Assembly (NCBI RefSeq): GCF_016804325.1
Contig: NZ_CP043627.1
Span: 3,485,001-3,549,000 of the forward strand
Source of the DNA: Methylobacterium aquaticum
GTDB lineage: Bacteria; Pseudomonadota; Alphaproteobacteria; Rhizobiales; Beijerinckiaceae
DNA length: 64,000 bases
Direction: 5' to 3'
The notes under the pieces are model-generated. The model did no database searches. It had not been told where the DNA came from and worked only from the letters and a program-made list of their open reading frames with translations. Below are positions 47,726 to 57,737 of this stretch, in pieces (the first letter of the stretch is position 1; each line of letters starts with the position of its first letter). The translations under genes were made by a program, and so were the position numbers.

Positions 47726-50700
47726 TCAGCCAGCCGGAATGCCGCGTGCGGCCGGAGCATTGGCCTGGCCGGCCTTCGTCCCCGTGACCTTACGCCCCGA
47801 GAAGGCTCGGGCGATCAGCACGTAGAACAGCGGGGTAACGAACACCGCCAGCACCGTCGCGGTGACCATGCCGCCGAGCACGCCGGTGCCGATGGCCCGC
47901 TGGCTGTTCATGCTGGCCCCCGTCGCGACGGCGAGCGGCACCACGCCGAGGATGAAGGCGAACGAGGTCATGACGATGGGCCGGAAGCGCAGCTCGCACG
48001 CCTCCAGCGCCGCCTCGTGCAGGGATCGGCCCTGCGCAGCGAGGTCCTTGGCCACCTCGATGATCAGGATGGCGTTCTTGCGGTGAGCCCGATCACCGTG
48101 ATCAGGCCGACCTTGAAGTAGACGTCGTTGGGCATGTCACGCAGCAGCATGGCGAAGACGGCGCCAACCACGCCGGTCGGCACCACCAGCAGCACGGCGA
48201 GGGGTATCGACCAGCTCTCGTAGAGCGCGGCGAGGCAGAGGAAGACGCAGAACAGCGCCAGCGCGAGCAGATAGATCGCCTGGGAGCCCGAGAGCTGCTC
48301 CTGCAGCGACTGCCCGGTCCAGGCGAAGTCGAAGCCCGTCGGCAATTGCCCGGCGAGGCGCTCCATCTCCGCCATCGCGTCGCCGCTGGCGTAGCCCAGC
48401 GCGGCGCTGCCGGAGATCTTGATGCTCGGATAGCCGTTGAAGCCGACGACCTGCGACGGGCCCATCGCCCACGAGACCCGGGCGAAAGATTGCAGCGGGA
48501 CCATCTGGCCCTTGGCGTTACGGACGTTGAGATCGAGCAAGTCCTCGGCCTTCATCCGCCGGGGCGCCTCGGCCTGGACGATGACCCGCTGCATCCGCGC
48601 CTGGTTCGGGAAGTCGTCGACATAGGCCGAGCCGAGGCTGGTCGAGAGCGCGTCGTTGATGTCGGCGAAGGTGACGCCGAGCGCGTTCGCCTTCTTCCGG
48701 TCGAGGACGAGCTCGATCTGCGGCGCGGTCGGCAGCCCCTCGACGTAGACGCCGGCGAGGACCGGGCTCTGGCTCGCCGCCTTGAGGAGCTGGTCGCGCG
48801 CGGCCGCCAGCGCCGCATGGCCCTGCTGGCCCTTGTCCAGGAGGCGGAAGGCGAAGCCGCTGGAGTTGCCGAGGGAGTCGATGGCCGGCGGCGACAGCGA
48901 CATGGCGATGGCGTCCGGCATTCCCCGAACGCGGCGTTGGCGCGGGCGGCGATGGCATCGGCGCCGTCGCTCGGTCCGCGCTCGCCCCAGGGCTTCAGCC
49001 CGACAAAGTTGAGCGCCGCGTTCTGGCCCTGGCCGGAGAAACCGAACCCGAGCAGCAGGGTCTGGCTATCGACACCGGGCTCGGGCGCGAAATGCTTCTC
49101 GATGCGCTTGACCACGTCGAGCGTGCGCTCGGTCGCCGATTCCGGCGGGTTCTGGGCATCGGCCATGAGGTAGCCCTGGTCCTCGACGGGCAGGAAGCTT
49201 CCCGGCATCCGCAGATAGCCCCAGCCGAGCGCGGTGACGAGCAGGGCGTAGACGAGGAGCGCCCGCACCGGCCGGCGCAGCAGGCCCGCGACGCCAGACC
49301 GGTAGGCCAGCGTGCCGGCGCGGAAGCGGCGGTTGAACCAGCCGAAGAACCCGCCCTTGGCGTGCCCGGCCTCGACGGGCTTCAGCAGGGTGGCGCAGAG
49401 GGCGGGCGTCAGGGACAGGGCCAGGAAGGCCGAGAAGGCGATGGAGGTCGCCATGCTCACCGCGAACTGGCGGTAGATCACCCCGACCGAGCCGGGGAAG
49501 AAGGCGAGCGGCACGAACACCGCGACCAGCACCGCGGTGATGCCGACGATGGCCCCGGTGATCTGGCCCATAGCCTTGGCGGTCGCCTCCTTCGGCGGTA
49601 GCCCCTCCTCCGCCATGATGCGCTCGACGTTCTCGACCACGACGATGGCGTCGTCGACGAGGATGCCGATGGCCAGCACTAGGCCGAACATCGTCAGCAC
49701 GTTGATCGAGAAGCCGGCGAGCAGCAGCGCGCCGCAGGTGCCGAGCAGCGCCACCGGCACGACGATGGTCGGGATCAGGGTGTAGCGGACGTTCTGGAGG
49801 AACAGGAACATCACCGCGAAGACGAGCGCCATCGCCTCGGCGAGCGTCGTCAGCACCTTCCTGATCGAGACCTCGACGAAGGGCGTGGTGTCGTAGGGCA
49901 CCGTGACGCTGACATTGGCCGGCAGCGTGCGCTGGAGCTGGGCGAGCTTCGCCTTCACTCCGCTCGCGGCGGCGAGCGCGTTGGCGCCGGGCGCGAGCTG
50001 GATGCCGATGCCGGCGGCGGGGCGACCGTCGAGGCGGGTCTGCATCCCGTAGGACTGGCTGCCGAGCTCGATCTCGGCGACGTCGCGCAGGCGCACCAGC
50101 GAGCCGTCCGGGTTCGCGCGCAGCACGATCTCACCGAACTCGGCGGCGGTGGTGAGTTGGCCTTTCACCAGCACGTTGGCGGCGATGCGCTGGCCTTCCA
50201 CCGCGGGCTGCGCACCGACGATGCCGGAGGCGACCTGCGCGTTTTGCGCCCCCACGGCGGCGGTGACGTCGCCCGGCACCATGCCGAACCCGACGAGCTT
50301 GACCGGGTCGATTCAGATGCGCAGCGCCTTCTCGGACGAGAACAGGGTGGCGCGGCCGACGCCCGGCACGCGCCGCAACTCGACGAGCAGGCGCCGGGCG
50401 GCGAGGCCGCCGAGGTCGGTCTCGCTGAGGGAGCCGTCCCTGGACGAGACGGTGACGAACTGGAGGAAGCTGGTGCCGGCCTCCTCGACGGTGACGCCCT
50501 GCTGGGTCACCGCGCGGAAGGCGCGCCTCGATGCGCTTGATCCGGTTCTGGACCGCCATGGTGGCCTTCGACGAATCAGAGCCCGGCGCGAACGAGGCCG
50601 TGATCGACACCAACCCGGAGGTGTCGCTGGTGCTCTCGAAGTACATCAGCCCCGGTATGCCGTTGAGCTCCTCCTCGATGATGCGGGTGACGCCGTCGTA

Positions 50701-50871
50701 GAGCCGCTCCGGCGGGGCGCCCGGGTAGGTCGCGCTCACCTGGATCGTGACGGGGGCGACGTCCGGGTACTGCGAGACCGGCAGGTAGGCGATGGAGATC
50801 ACCCCCACCATCATGACGAAGATGGAGATCACCCAGGCGAAGATCGGGCGCGCGATGAAGAAACGGCTCAT
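47726..50871 (-). pseudogene. RND multidrug efflux transporter (MexF/AcrB type), multiply disrupted
   Basis: The pieces together form an HAE1-type RND pump of about 1,040 residues, starting MSRFFIARPIFAWVISIFVM at 50871. Four lesions are visible: a frameshift near 50518 (after RIEARLPR), a TGG-to-TGA nonsense codon at 50313-50315 (expected ALRI-W-IDPVKLV), a frameshift near 48920 (NAAFG before MPDAIAMSLSPPAID), and a missing A near 48083 (GLTAKNAIL becomes GLTARTPS). Membrane motifs (SINVLTMFGLVLAIGILVDD, AIVVVENVERIMAEEGLPP) are otherwise clean, so decay is recent. Confidence 0.92.
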
Positions 50872-50892
50872 GTCTTTCAGGTCGCGGCGCGG

Positions 50893-51459
50893 TCAGGGCT
50901 TCGCGGACGCGGCGGCCGTCCGGGCGCCGTGCCAGGGCGACGGGTTCACCGCCATGCCGGGCCGCAGCCTCTGGGAGCCCTCGACCACGATGGTCTCGCC
51001 GGCCTTGAGGCCGTCCTCGACGATCCAACCCGCATCCGTCAGGGCCCCCGCGCGGACGGGGCGCAGCGCCACGGTCCTGTCATCGCCGACGACGTAGACC
51101 TGCGCGACGCCGGCGCTGGAGCGCTGGATGGCTTGGGCTGGGACGACGACCGCTCCCGGCAGAGTGCCCTGCGCGACGCGGACGCGGATGTAGGTGCCCG
51201 GCAGCAAGGCGACCTCCGGGTTCGGGAACGTGGCCCGCAGGGAGACCTGGCCGGTACCGGGGTCGACGCTCACGTCGGTGAACAGCAGCCGCCCGGCATC
51301 CGCATGGAGCGAGCCGTCCGGCAGGACGAGGTGCATCTCCGTCACTTCCTTGCCCGAGGCCCTCTCGCCGAGCCGGCCGAGGTCGGCGGCGGGGGCGTTG
51401 AAGTCGGCGAAGATCGGGTCGACCTGCTGGATCAGCGCGAGCTTGGTCGCCTCGCCCTA
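50893..51459 (-). pseudogene. C-terminal half of an RND membrane-fusion (adaptor) protein
   Basis: The frame reads GEATKLALIQQVDPIFADFN, then VDPGTGQVSLRATFPNPEVA and LLPGTYIRVRVAQG, a HlyD/AcrA-family beta-barrel and membrane-proximal domain. It is cut at 51459 by an IS630 element. Sequence beyond the IS does not continue the adaptor, so the N-terminal half was deleted as well as interrupted. It precedes the RND pseudogene by 21 bp in normal operon order. Confidence 0.88.
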
Positions 51460-52581
51460 GTGTCCTGCGTCTGAAGTTCGTGGCAAAGGCGTTGTCTCTG
51501 GCTCAGCTTCGAGTGCTCTCAGGCAGAAGCGTTTGACGCTGGCGAGGATGGCGTCGGCCGACTTCACCCACCGGAACGGTTTCGGATCGGCATTCGTGGC
51601 TTCGATGAAGGCGCGAATGTCGCGTTCAAGCTCGTCCACCGAGCAATGAACGCCTCGCCGGATCGCCCGCTCCGTCAGCAAGCCGAACCACCGCTCGACC
51701 TGGTTGATCCATGAAGCAGAGGTCGGCGTGAAGTGCACGTGATAGTGCGGGCGCCTAGCTAACCAATCGCGGATCAACTTAGTTTTGTGCGTCGCCGAGT
51801 TGTCGAGTACCAGATGCACGTCGAGGTCGGCCGGCACCGCCGCCTCGATCTCGTCCAGGAAGCGGCGGAACTCGCTGGCGCGGTGACGCGGATAGCACTG
51901 CCCGATCACGGTCCCGGCCTTCACGTCGAGAGCGGCAAACAAGCTGGTGGTGCCATGTCGGGCATAGTCGTGCGTGCGCCGCTCCACCTGTCCGGGCCGG
52001 AGCGGCAGCAGCGGCTGCGTGCGATCGAGCGCCTGGACCTGGGACTTCTCGTCGACGCAGAGAACCAGGGCACGGGCGGGCGGAGCCAGATAGAGCCCCA
52101 CGATATCGCGCACCTTCTCGGCAAACAGCGGATCGGTGGAGAGCTTGAAGGTCTCGGACCGGTGCGGCTGCAGGCCGAACGCGCGCCAGACTCGGCCGAC
52201 CGTCGCGCCCGACACCCCGCTGGCCTTGGCCATGCTGCGCTGGCTCCAGTGAGTGGCACCCTGGGGCCGCTCGCAGAGCGTGCGGTCGATCAAATCGGCG
52301 ACCTGCTCGTCGCCAATCCGGCGCGGGGCTCCCGAGCGAGGTTCATCCAGCAGGCCATCCGTGCGTTCGCGGGCAAACCGTTCGCGCCACTTGCCGACCG
52401 TGTGCTTGCCGGTGCTCAGTTCTGCCGCGATGGTCGTATTGCTCCGTCCATCGGAGGCTAGAAGCACGATGCGGGCACGCAGGGCGAGCCCCTGGGCTGT
52501 CTTGCGGCGGCGGGCCCAGCTCTCAAGCTCAGCTCGTTCCTCGGCGCTCAGGTCAAGAGATGTGGGTAAACGGTAGGCCAT
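51457..52581 (-). CDS. IS630-family transposase
   Basis: The 374-residue enzyme has N-terminal HTH domains ([20 protein letters not shown]) and the DDE triad: Asp in [20 protein letters not shown], Asp in [17 protein letters not shown] and Glu in [20 protein letters not shown]. Its stop codon (TAG) is formed by the inverted repeat end together with the TA target duplication. The ATG at 52581 begins [11 protein letters not shown]; a longer frame starts at 52605. Confidence 0.95.
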   Translation of the reverse strand: MAYRLPTSLDLSAEERAELESWARRRKTAQGLALRARIVLLASDGRSNTTIAAELSTGKHTVGKWRERFARERTDGLLDEPRSGAPRRIGDEQVADLIDRTLCERPQGATHWSQRSMAKASGVSGATVGRVWRAFGLQPHRSETFKLSTDPLFAEKVRDIVGLYLAPPARALVLCVDEKSQVQALDRTQPLLPLRPGQVERRTHDYARHGTTSLFAALDVKAGTVIGQCYPRHRASEFRRFLDEIEAAVPADLDVHLVLDNSATHKTKLIRDWLARRPHYHVHFTPTSASWINQVERWFGLLTERAIRRGVHCSVDELERDIRAFIEATNADPKPFRWVKSADAILASVKRFCLRALEAEPETTPLPRTSDAGH

Positions 52582-52633
52582 CGGCGCCTCCCAGAAGACC
52601 CACACTTTGCCACGAACTTCAGACGCAGGACAC
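51460..52633 (-). mobile_element. IS630-family insertion sequence, copy B, single-ORF type
   Basis: The 1,174-bp element has perfect terminal inverted repeats of at least 28 bp (GTGTCCTGCGTCTGAAGTTC...), and TA flanks both ends (51458-51459, 52634-52635). It is unrelated in sequence to copy A. It interrupts the adaptor gene and appears intact. Confidence 0.95.
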
Positions 52634-52635
52634 TA

Positions 52636-52999
52636 GGTTACGGCAGCATTACGGGATGTCGGACGAGTGGACTGCACCCGACCACGGATGGTCTCCTCGC
52701 TACGTGGGCGCCACCCCGTCCGGCTTCAGGCTCTCATGACGATGAGGCAGGCAGGGGCTCGGCCGTTCAAGCGTCCGGCGGCAGATGGTGGGGGCGCCAT
52801 CAAGGCGACTCGTTCCGCTGGCGCGACTTACCCTCGTCATGAGCTCCATCCTGCTGACGCAGGACGGCGGAGCTAGCCTCTCCGGGTATTGGGCCGCAGA
52901 TGTGCCCGCACCTGCTGATGTCATGGCCGCCGCTGTGAGGTCCGCTTTTGCCGCCAAAGCGGACACCCGGACAGGCAGGGAGGGAGGTCCGAACGGGGT
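52636..52999. other. Unassigned region between IS630 copy B and the channel fragment
   Basis: These 364 bp hold no recognisable gene. A perfect 9-bp hairpin (GTCCGCTTT at 52940-52948, complement at 52956-52964) lies close to the right end, of the kind found in intergenic palindromes of this group. Confidence 0.4.
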
Positions 53000-53452
53000 C
53001 ACTGGCTGGAGATCAAGCGCGAGGTGCTCGACGGGCGCCTGCGCAGCTGGCCCGACAGCGTGCTGCCGGGGCTTGCGGCGCTCGGGGACATGGCCGCGCC
53101 GGCCAACCTCGTAGTGTTCGTCTTCGTCATGACCGGCATGGTCTACGCCACGCAACACGGCGTCAATCCGGCGATCCAGACACCGGTCGACGCCCTGTAC
53201 TTCACGGTCACGTCGCTGACGACGACCGGGTACCGCGACATCACCCTCCCGGGGGCGAGCGGACGGCTGCTCTCGGTCTTCGTTATGATCCGCGGCGTGA
53301 CGCTGTTCTTCCGCCTCGCCCAGGTGATGTTCCGCCCCTACAAGGTGCGCTTCCCCTGCGAGGCCTGCGGGCTGCAGCGCCACGAGCCCGACGCCGTGCA
53401 CTGCAAGGCCTGCGGCCACCTGCTGAACATCCCGGACGAAGGTAATCATTGA
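53000..53452 (+). pseudogene. C-terminal fragment of a potassium-channel-like protein
   Basis: The frame shows HWLEIKREVLDGRLRSWPD, a pore region (ALYFTVTSLTTTGYRDITLP) with one helix on each side, and a C-terminal zinc-ribbon-like tail (FPCEACGLQRHEPDA, CKACGHLLNIPDEG). The selectivity filter reads TTTGYRD where the family has TTTGYGD, a substitution that should abolish K+ selection. The N-terminal part is missing and only a weak GTG start (53024) is available. Confidence 0.75.
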
Positions 53453-53483
53453 GAAAGGTGCGGCCTGACCAGTCCCGACGTCG

Positions 53484-54347
53484 TCAGGTCGGCCGGCTCC
53501 GATCGTCCCGGCCCGCGCGAAGCGTCCGCCGCGCAACCATGCCGAGCGTCGAGCCCTGCACCACGATGGTGAACAGCACGACCGCGTAGGTCGCCGCGCG
53601 GAGAGCCGGTTTCGCTGCATACTCCGGAACCGACAGCGCGAGCGCCACCGAGATGCCGCCGCGCACCCCCGCCCAGGTCAGGAACGGCACGTTGCGCGCC
53701 GAGCGGTGTCCGCCCCAGCGGAACACCAGCAGAGGCATCGAGACCGCCGCGAGTCGGGCGAGGAGCACGATGGGGACGGCGCAGGCGGCGAGCACCAGCC
53801 CGCTCGCCGCGGAGCGCAGCACCAGGACCTTCAGTCCGATCAGCAGGAACAGAACCGAGTTCAGCACCTCGTCGATCAGCGTCCAGAGCGAGGAGACGTA
53901 GCCTTGCGTCCGCTCGCTCATCGCGTCGCGCGGGGCCCGGTCGCCGACCAGCAATCCCGCGGCGACAACCGCCTGAGGACCGCTGGCCCCGAGCTTCTGG
54001 GCGAGCGCGCAGGTGCCGGCGACCAGCGCCAGGGTGATCAGTACCTCGACGGGAAAGTCGTCGATGGCACGCATGGCGCGATAGGCAAGGTAACCAGTCG
54101 CCACCCCGAGGGCGGGGCCGCCGCCGGCCTCGTGCAGGAGGGGTTTGGCGATGCCGCCGACGCTGGTGGCTTCAACCCCCGTCCCGGCCGCGAAGGTCGC
54201 GAGGACCGTGTACTGCACGATGCCGACGCCGTCGTTGAACAGGGCCTCGCCCTGCATCTCGATCTCCAGCGCCTCCGGCACCTTCACGTTCTTCAGCGAG
54301 GCGAGCACCGCCACCGGATCGGTCGGGCTGATGAGGGCGCCGAACAT
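53484..54347 (-). pseudogene. Na+/H+ antiporter (NhaP/CPA1), truncated by an IS element
   Basis: This 287-residue fragment begins at the CPA1 motif FGALISPTDPVAVLASLKNV, includes MQGEALFNDGVGIVQYTVLA and TWAGVRGGISVALALS, and continues to a normal C-terminus. The first 130 or so residues, including four membrane helices, are lost where IS5-type DNA begins at 54350. The remaining part has no start with a ribosome binding site and cannot form a full transporter. Confidence 0.85.
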
Positions 54348-54349
54348 TA

Positions 54350-54820
54350 GAGCGTGTTATGAACCTATGACGTGGCACAAGCGCCGATCGCCCCGCCTAT
54401 CCGTCCGACGTGTCCGATGAGGAATGGGCGCTGGTCGCGCCTTGCCTGGCGCTTTTGCGCGAGAATTCGGGACAGCGCGACCACGAGTTGCGCGAGGTGT
54501 TCAACGGTCTGCGCTATATCATGAAGACCGGCGCCCCTTGGGTGTTCATGCCCCACGACCTGCCGCCCTGGGCGGCGGTCTACCGGCAGACCCAGCGGTG
54601 GTTGGCCGCCGACTGCTTTTCCGAGGTCGCCGGAGACCTACGCGCCGTGCTGCAGGAGGCGGCGGGACGCGAGTCGGAGCCGTCTGCGGTGATCCTGGAC
54701 AGCCGGACCCAGCGCTCCTTGCCCGAGAGCGGCGAGCGGGCGGGCTACGACGGGGCCAAGCGCAAGCGTGGGTCGAAGGTGCACCTGGCGGTGGATACGC
54801 CTGGGCATGTGCCCGGGGAG
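54350..54820 (+). mobile_element. Truncated IS5-family element (left part only)
   Basis: The left end starts GAGCGTGTTATGAAC at 54350 following TTA, typical of the IS1031/IS5 group. The transposase reading frame matches up to about residue 131 and no right inverted repeat (GTTCATAACACGCTC) is found afterwards. The right part was deleted; the boundary near 54820 is approximate. Confidence 0.75.
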
Positions 54821-55006
54821 CTCTCCCCCGGCGGCGGTGCAGGGATCACGCTTCTCGGCAGCGGGTTCGACGGGTGGCTCACGGCCCTGCCGGAGGGCGC
54901 GGCCGCCGGCGGGGCGCGGATGGCGGGCCGGCGCGCCCACACGGTCCTCGTCGCTCCCGCCGGTCGCGGCCTGCGGCGGGTCTGGGTCGCGGTATTCACC
55001 CTGTGA
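54410..55006 (+). pseudogene. IS5-type transposase N-terminus joined to unrelated sequence
   Basis: Residues 1-131 (VSDEEWALVAPCLALLREN, LREVFNGLRYIMKTGAPWVF, AVILDSRTQRS, YDGAKRKRGSKVHLAVDT) are IS5-family transposase with the first catalytic Asp; the DDE domain's other acidic residues are missing. The frame then continues into 67 residues of unrelated coding-like sequence (FDGWLTALPEG, RAHTVLVAPAGRG) before a stop. It is a chimeric open frame, not a functional transposase. Confidence 0.75.
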
Positions 55007-55157
55007 GCCGCGCTCCCGCCAGCGGCCCGGGGCAGCCGGACGAGCCGGGCCGCCGGATCGGAATTTCCTGTCCCTGCCGGCTCACCGCCCAAAAAAAACC
55101 GGTCTGGCCGGCCCATGGCCTCGATGAGGGCGGACAGCGCCCGAACGGAGATACGCC

Positions 55158-55418
55158 ATGACGAAAATCACGATCCTCACCACGCTCGCCCTGCTCTGCA
55201 GCATCGCCCCGGGAATCGCCCTGGATGGCGAGGCCCATGGGAGCCGTGGCAACCAGGAATTCATCGGCGTCGATCTCGATACCGGCGGGGTCTACTACAA
55301 CGGCCGCGATTCCGGACGTTACTGCCTCTATCGGACCGTCGATGTGTTCAACCGGTCGACCGGATACGTCGAGCCGCGGCGGGTGCGCCGGTGCGGGCGC
55401 GGCCTCTACCTGCGCTGA
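55158..55418 (+). CDS. Small secreted protein, 86 aa
   Basis: It has a signal peptide (MTKITILTTLALLCSIAPGI, cleaved after ALA or IAL) and a mature part of about 64 residues with two cysteines (YCLYRTVDVFNRSTGYVEPR, RRCGRGLYLR), able to form one disulfide. CGGAGATACGCC precedes the ATG. I know no family for it. It lies at the start of the protease cluster. Confidence 0.65.
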   Translation: MTKITILTTLALLCSIAPGIALDGEAHGSRGNQEFIGVDLDTGGVYYNGRDSGRYCLYRTVDVFNRSTGYVEPRRVRRCGRGLYLR

Positions 55419-55430
55419 GGAGGCCCCGCG

Positions 55431-55499
55431 ATGCTGAAGACCCTCTCGCCGCTCCACCTCGCCTTTCTCAGCCTCGCCCTCGCCCTCGTTGCAGGTTAG
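55431..55499 (+). CDS. 22-residue hydrophobic peptide
   Basis: A short frame with a strong ribosome binding site (TGAGGAGG 7 bases before ATG, overlapping the stop of the previous gene) encodes MLKTLSPLHLAFLSLALALV followed by AG. It looks like a single membrane helix or a leader peptide. It is too short for standard gene finders. Translation is plausible but not proven. Confidence 0.45.
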   Translation: MLKTLSPLHLAFLSLALALVAG

Positions 55500-55634
55500 A
55501 CCGATGCAACGCCAGGCAGCGGCCGGCTTTCGTTTCAACCGTTCGGCCGCTCTCGCCGGAATGCCGGTCGCCAGGAATCGACCGCCAGGAATCGACCGCC
55601 GGGAGCCCATCGCCATCGGGACAGGGGAACGCGC

Positions 55635-57737
55635 ATGACGAAAGCTCCGGTGTCGCGGCTGCGCCTCGCCCGCGCCGCGCTCGCCATCCTGGTGCAGGCG
55701 GCGATCTTCGCCCCGGTCTCGGGCCGGGCCGCCCCCGACGCGCCAGCTCCCGAAACCTCCGGCTTTGCCGATAACGGCGACTCGGTCGCCGTCGTGATCG
55801 GCAACCGCAGCTACAAGCAGACGGTGCCGGTCGACTACGCCCACAACGACGCCGAGGCGATGCGGGCCTACCTCGTCCAGCGCCTCGGCTACAGCGACGC
55901 CAACGTGTTCGTCCTCAAGGACGCGACGCTCAACGAGTTCAACCAGGTGTTCGGCACCGAGCGCAATCCGCAATCCGGCCGGCTGTGGCGCAGCGTGCGC
56001 GAGGGTCGCTCGAACGTCTTCGTCTATTATTCGGGCCACGGCGTGCCGGACCTCGCCAGCCGCCAGCCCTTCCTCCTGCCGGAGGACGGCAACCCCAACC
56101 AGGGCGAGAGCGGCTACGCCCTCGAGACGCTCTACCGCAACCTCGACCTCGTGAAGCGCAAGATCGGGTCCGGGCGCCAGCTCGTCGTGATGATCGATGC
56201 CTGCTTCACCGGCGAGACCGGGCGGAAGGGCGAGAGCCTGCTCGCGGTCTCGGCCCCCGGCTTCGCCCCGGCACGGCCGAAGGCGGAGAGCGGGATCGTG
56301 CGGCTGGTGGCGACCTCGGGTGCGACCCCGGCGAACTGGGACGAGGCCAATCGGCTGGGCCTCCTCACCAGCCGCTTCCTGATGGGCGTCTCGGGCCTCG
56401 CCGATGCGGGCGACCAGCCGGGCAGCGGCGATGGCCGGATCACCTGGGCGGAGCTGAAGGGCTACCTGAAACGCGAGGTCGAGGAGACGGCGCGCCGCGC
56501 CTCCGGCCGCGAGCAGGTGCCGGAGGTCGACGACGCGCCGATCGTGCTGAAGGCCTCGCTGCCCGTCGACGCGGTGGCGAACGGCGTCGCGGCGTTGCGC
56601 GACGAGGCGGCGTGGCGCCGGGCGGAAGCGCTCGGCACGCGCGAGGCGGTCGAGGCCTATATCGGCACCTGCGGCGCGGTCTGCGCCTACCGGCCCCAGG
56701 CGATGGACCGGCTGCTCGCCGGGCGCCAGCGCGACGCGGCGGCGATCGTCCAGGAGAACTGGGCGAGGTACGGCGCAACGCGGCAATACCAGGCCTACCT
56801 CGATTCCTGCACCGAGACCTGCGCCTATCGCGGCCTGGCGCAAGGCTATCTCGGTGGCGCCGACCCGAGCGGCGACCCTCGGGTGAAGGCCTGCGACGCG
56901 TTCGCCGCCGGCACCGACGATCCCGATCGGCCGCAGGCCGTCCCGGGCGTGAAGTACGGCCGGATCGAGGCCGCGTCGGCGATCGAGGCCTGCCGCGGGG
57001 CGTCGGCCGCCTACCCGTCCTTACGCCGCCTCGCCTACCAGCTCGGCCGCGCCTACGACCGGGCCGACCGCGCGAAGGAGGCGTTCGCAGCCTACGGCCG
57101 GGCGGCGAAGGCCGGCAGCACCGCGGCGATGAACAACCTCGCCACGCTCTACGAGAACGGCCAAGGCGTGAAGCGCTCGCAGGGCGAGGCGTTGCGCCTT
57201 TACCGCCAGGCCGGAGAGGCCGGCAACGTGGTGGCGCTCGCCAACGCCGCCCGCATGCTCGAATACGGCAACGGCGTCCCGAGGAACGAGGCCGAGGCGG
57301 TGGCGCTCTACAAGCGCGCCGCGGACGGGGGCGACGTGCCCTCGATCAGCAAGCTCGTGCCGCACTACGCCACCGGCGCCCACGGTTTCCCGAGGGATCT
57401 GCGCCAGGGCTTCGACCTGTTCCGCAAGGCGGCCGACAAGGGCGATCCGGTCGCGATGGCGACGATGGCGACCCTGATCGACAACGGCTTTGCCCGCTAC
57501 TTCCCGGGGGTCGGCGCCGCCGACATGGTGCTGCGGGCGCTCAAGCGCGGCGAGCTCGGCGCCGCCGCGGTCTCGGCCACCGACACCGCGGCGCAGAAGC
57601 TGAAGCCCGAGACGATCCGCACCGTGCAGCGCGCGATCAAGCAGGCCGAGTATTATCCGGGCGCGCTCGACGGGCGCTTCAATCCGGTCTTCGTGCGCGC
57701 CCTCGACCAGTACGCCAAGGCGAACGAGGCGGAATGA
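55635..57737 (+). CDS. Secreted caspase-family (C14) protein with Sel1-like repeats
   Basis: The 700-residue protein begins with a signal peptide (cleaved near residue 32) and has a caspase fold at about residues 48-300 with the His-Cys dyad intact: SGHG (His135) and IDACFTGE (Cys190). A central helical part contains repeated CGAVCAY and CTETCAY segments, then four or so Sel1/TPR-like repeats (about residues 460-600), and a C-terminal peptidoglycan-binding-like region (VQRAIKQAEYYPGALDGRF). Its stop overlaps the next start (ATGA). Export of a caspase fold to the periplasm is notable. Confidence 0.9.
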   Translation: MTKAPVSRLRLARAALAILVQAAIFAPVSGRAAPDAPAPETSGFADNGDSVAVVIGNRSYKQTVPVDYAHNDAEAMRAYLVQRLGYSDANVFVLKDATLNEFNQVFGTERNPQSGRLWRSVREGRSNVFVYYSGHGVPDLASRQPFLLPEDGNPNQGESGYALETLYRNLDLVKRKIGSGRQLVVMIDACFTGETGRKGESLLAVSAPGFAPARPKAESGIVRLVATSGATPANWDEANRLGLLTSRFLMGVSGLADAGDQPGSGDGRITWAELKGYLKREVEETARRASGREQVPEVDDAPIVLKASLPVDAVANGVAALRDEAAWRRAEALGTREAVEAYIGTCGAVCAYRPQAMDRLLAGRQRDAAAIVQENWARYGATRQYQAYLDSCTETCAYRGLAQGYLGGADPSGDPRVKACDAFAAGTDDPDRPQAVPGVKYGRIEAASAIEACRGASAAYPSLRRLAYQLGRAYDRADRAKEAFAAYGRAAKAGSTAAMNNLATLYENGQGVKRSQGEALRLYRQAGEAGNVVALANAARMLEYGNGVPRNEAEAVALYKRAADGGDVPSISKLVPHYATGAHGFPRDLRQGFDLFRKAADKGDPVAMATMATLIDNGFARYFPGVGAADMVLRALKRGELGAAAVSATDTAAQKLKPETIRTVQRAIKQAEYYPGALDGRFNPVFVRALDQYAKANEAE

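Noticed and set aside
52700..53620. 306-residue minus-strand open frame
   Set aside because: It runs antisense to the channel fragment and lacks recognisable domains.
54996..56843. 615-residue open frame on the minus strand
   Set aside because: It is antisense to the caspase gene, which has a signal peptide, catalytic residues and a ribosome binding site.
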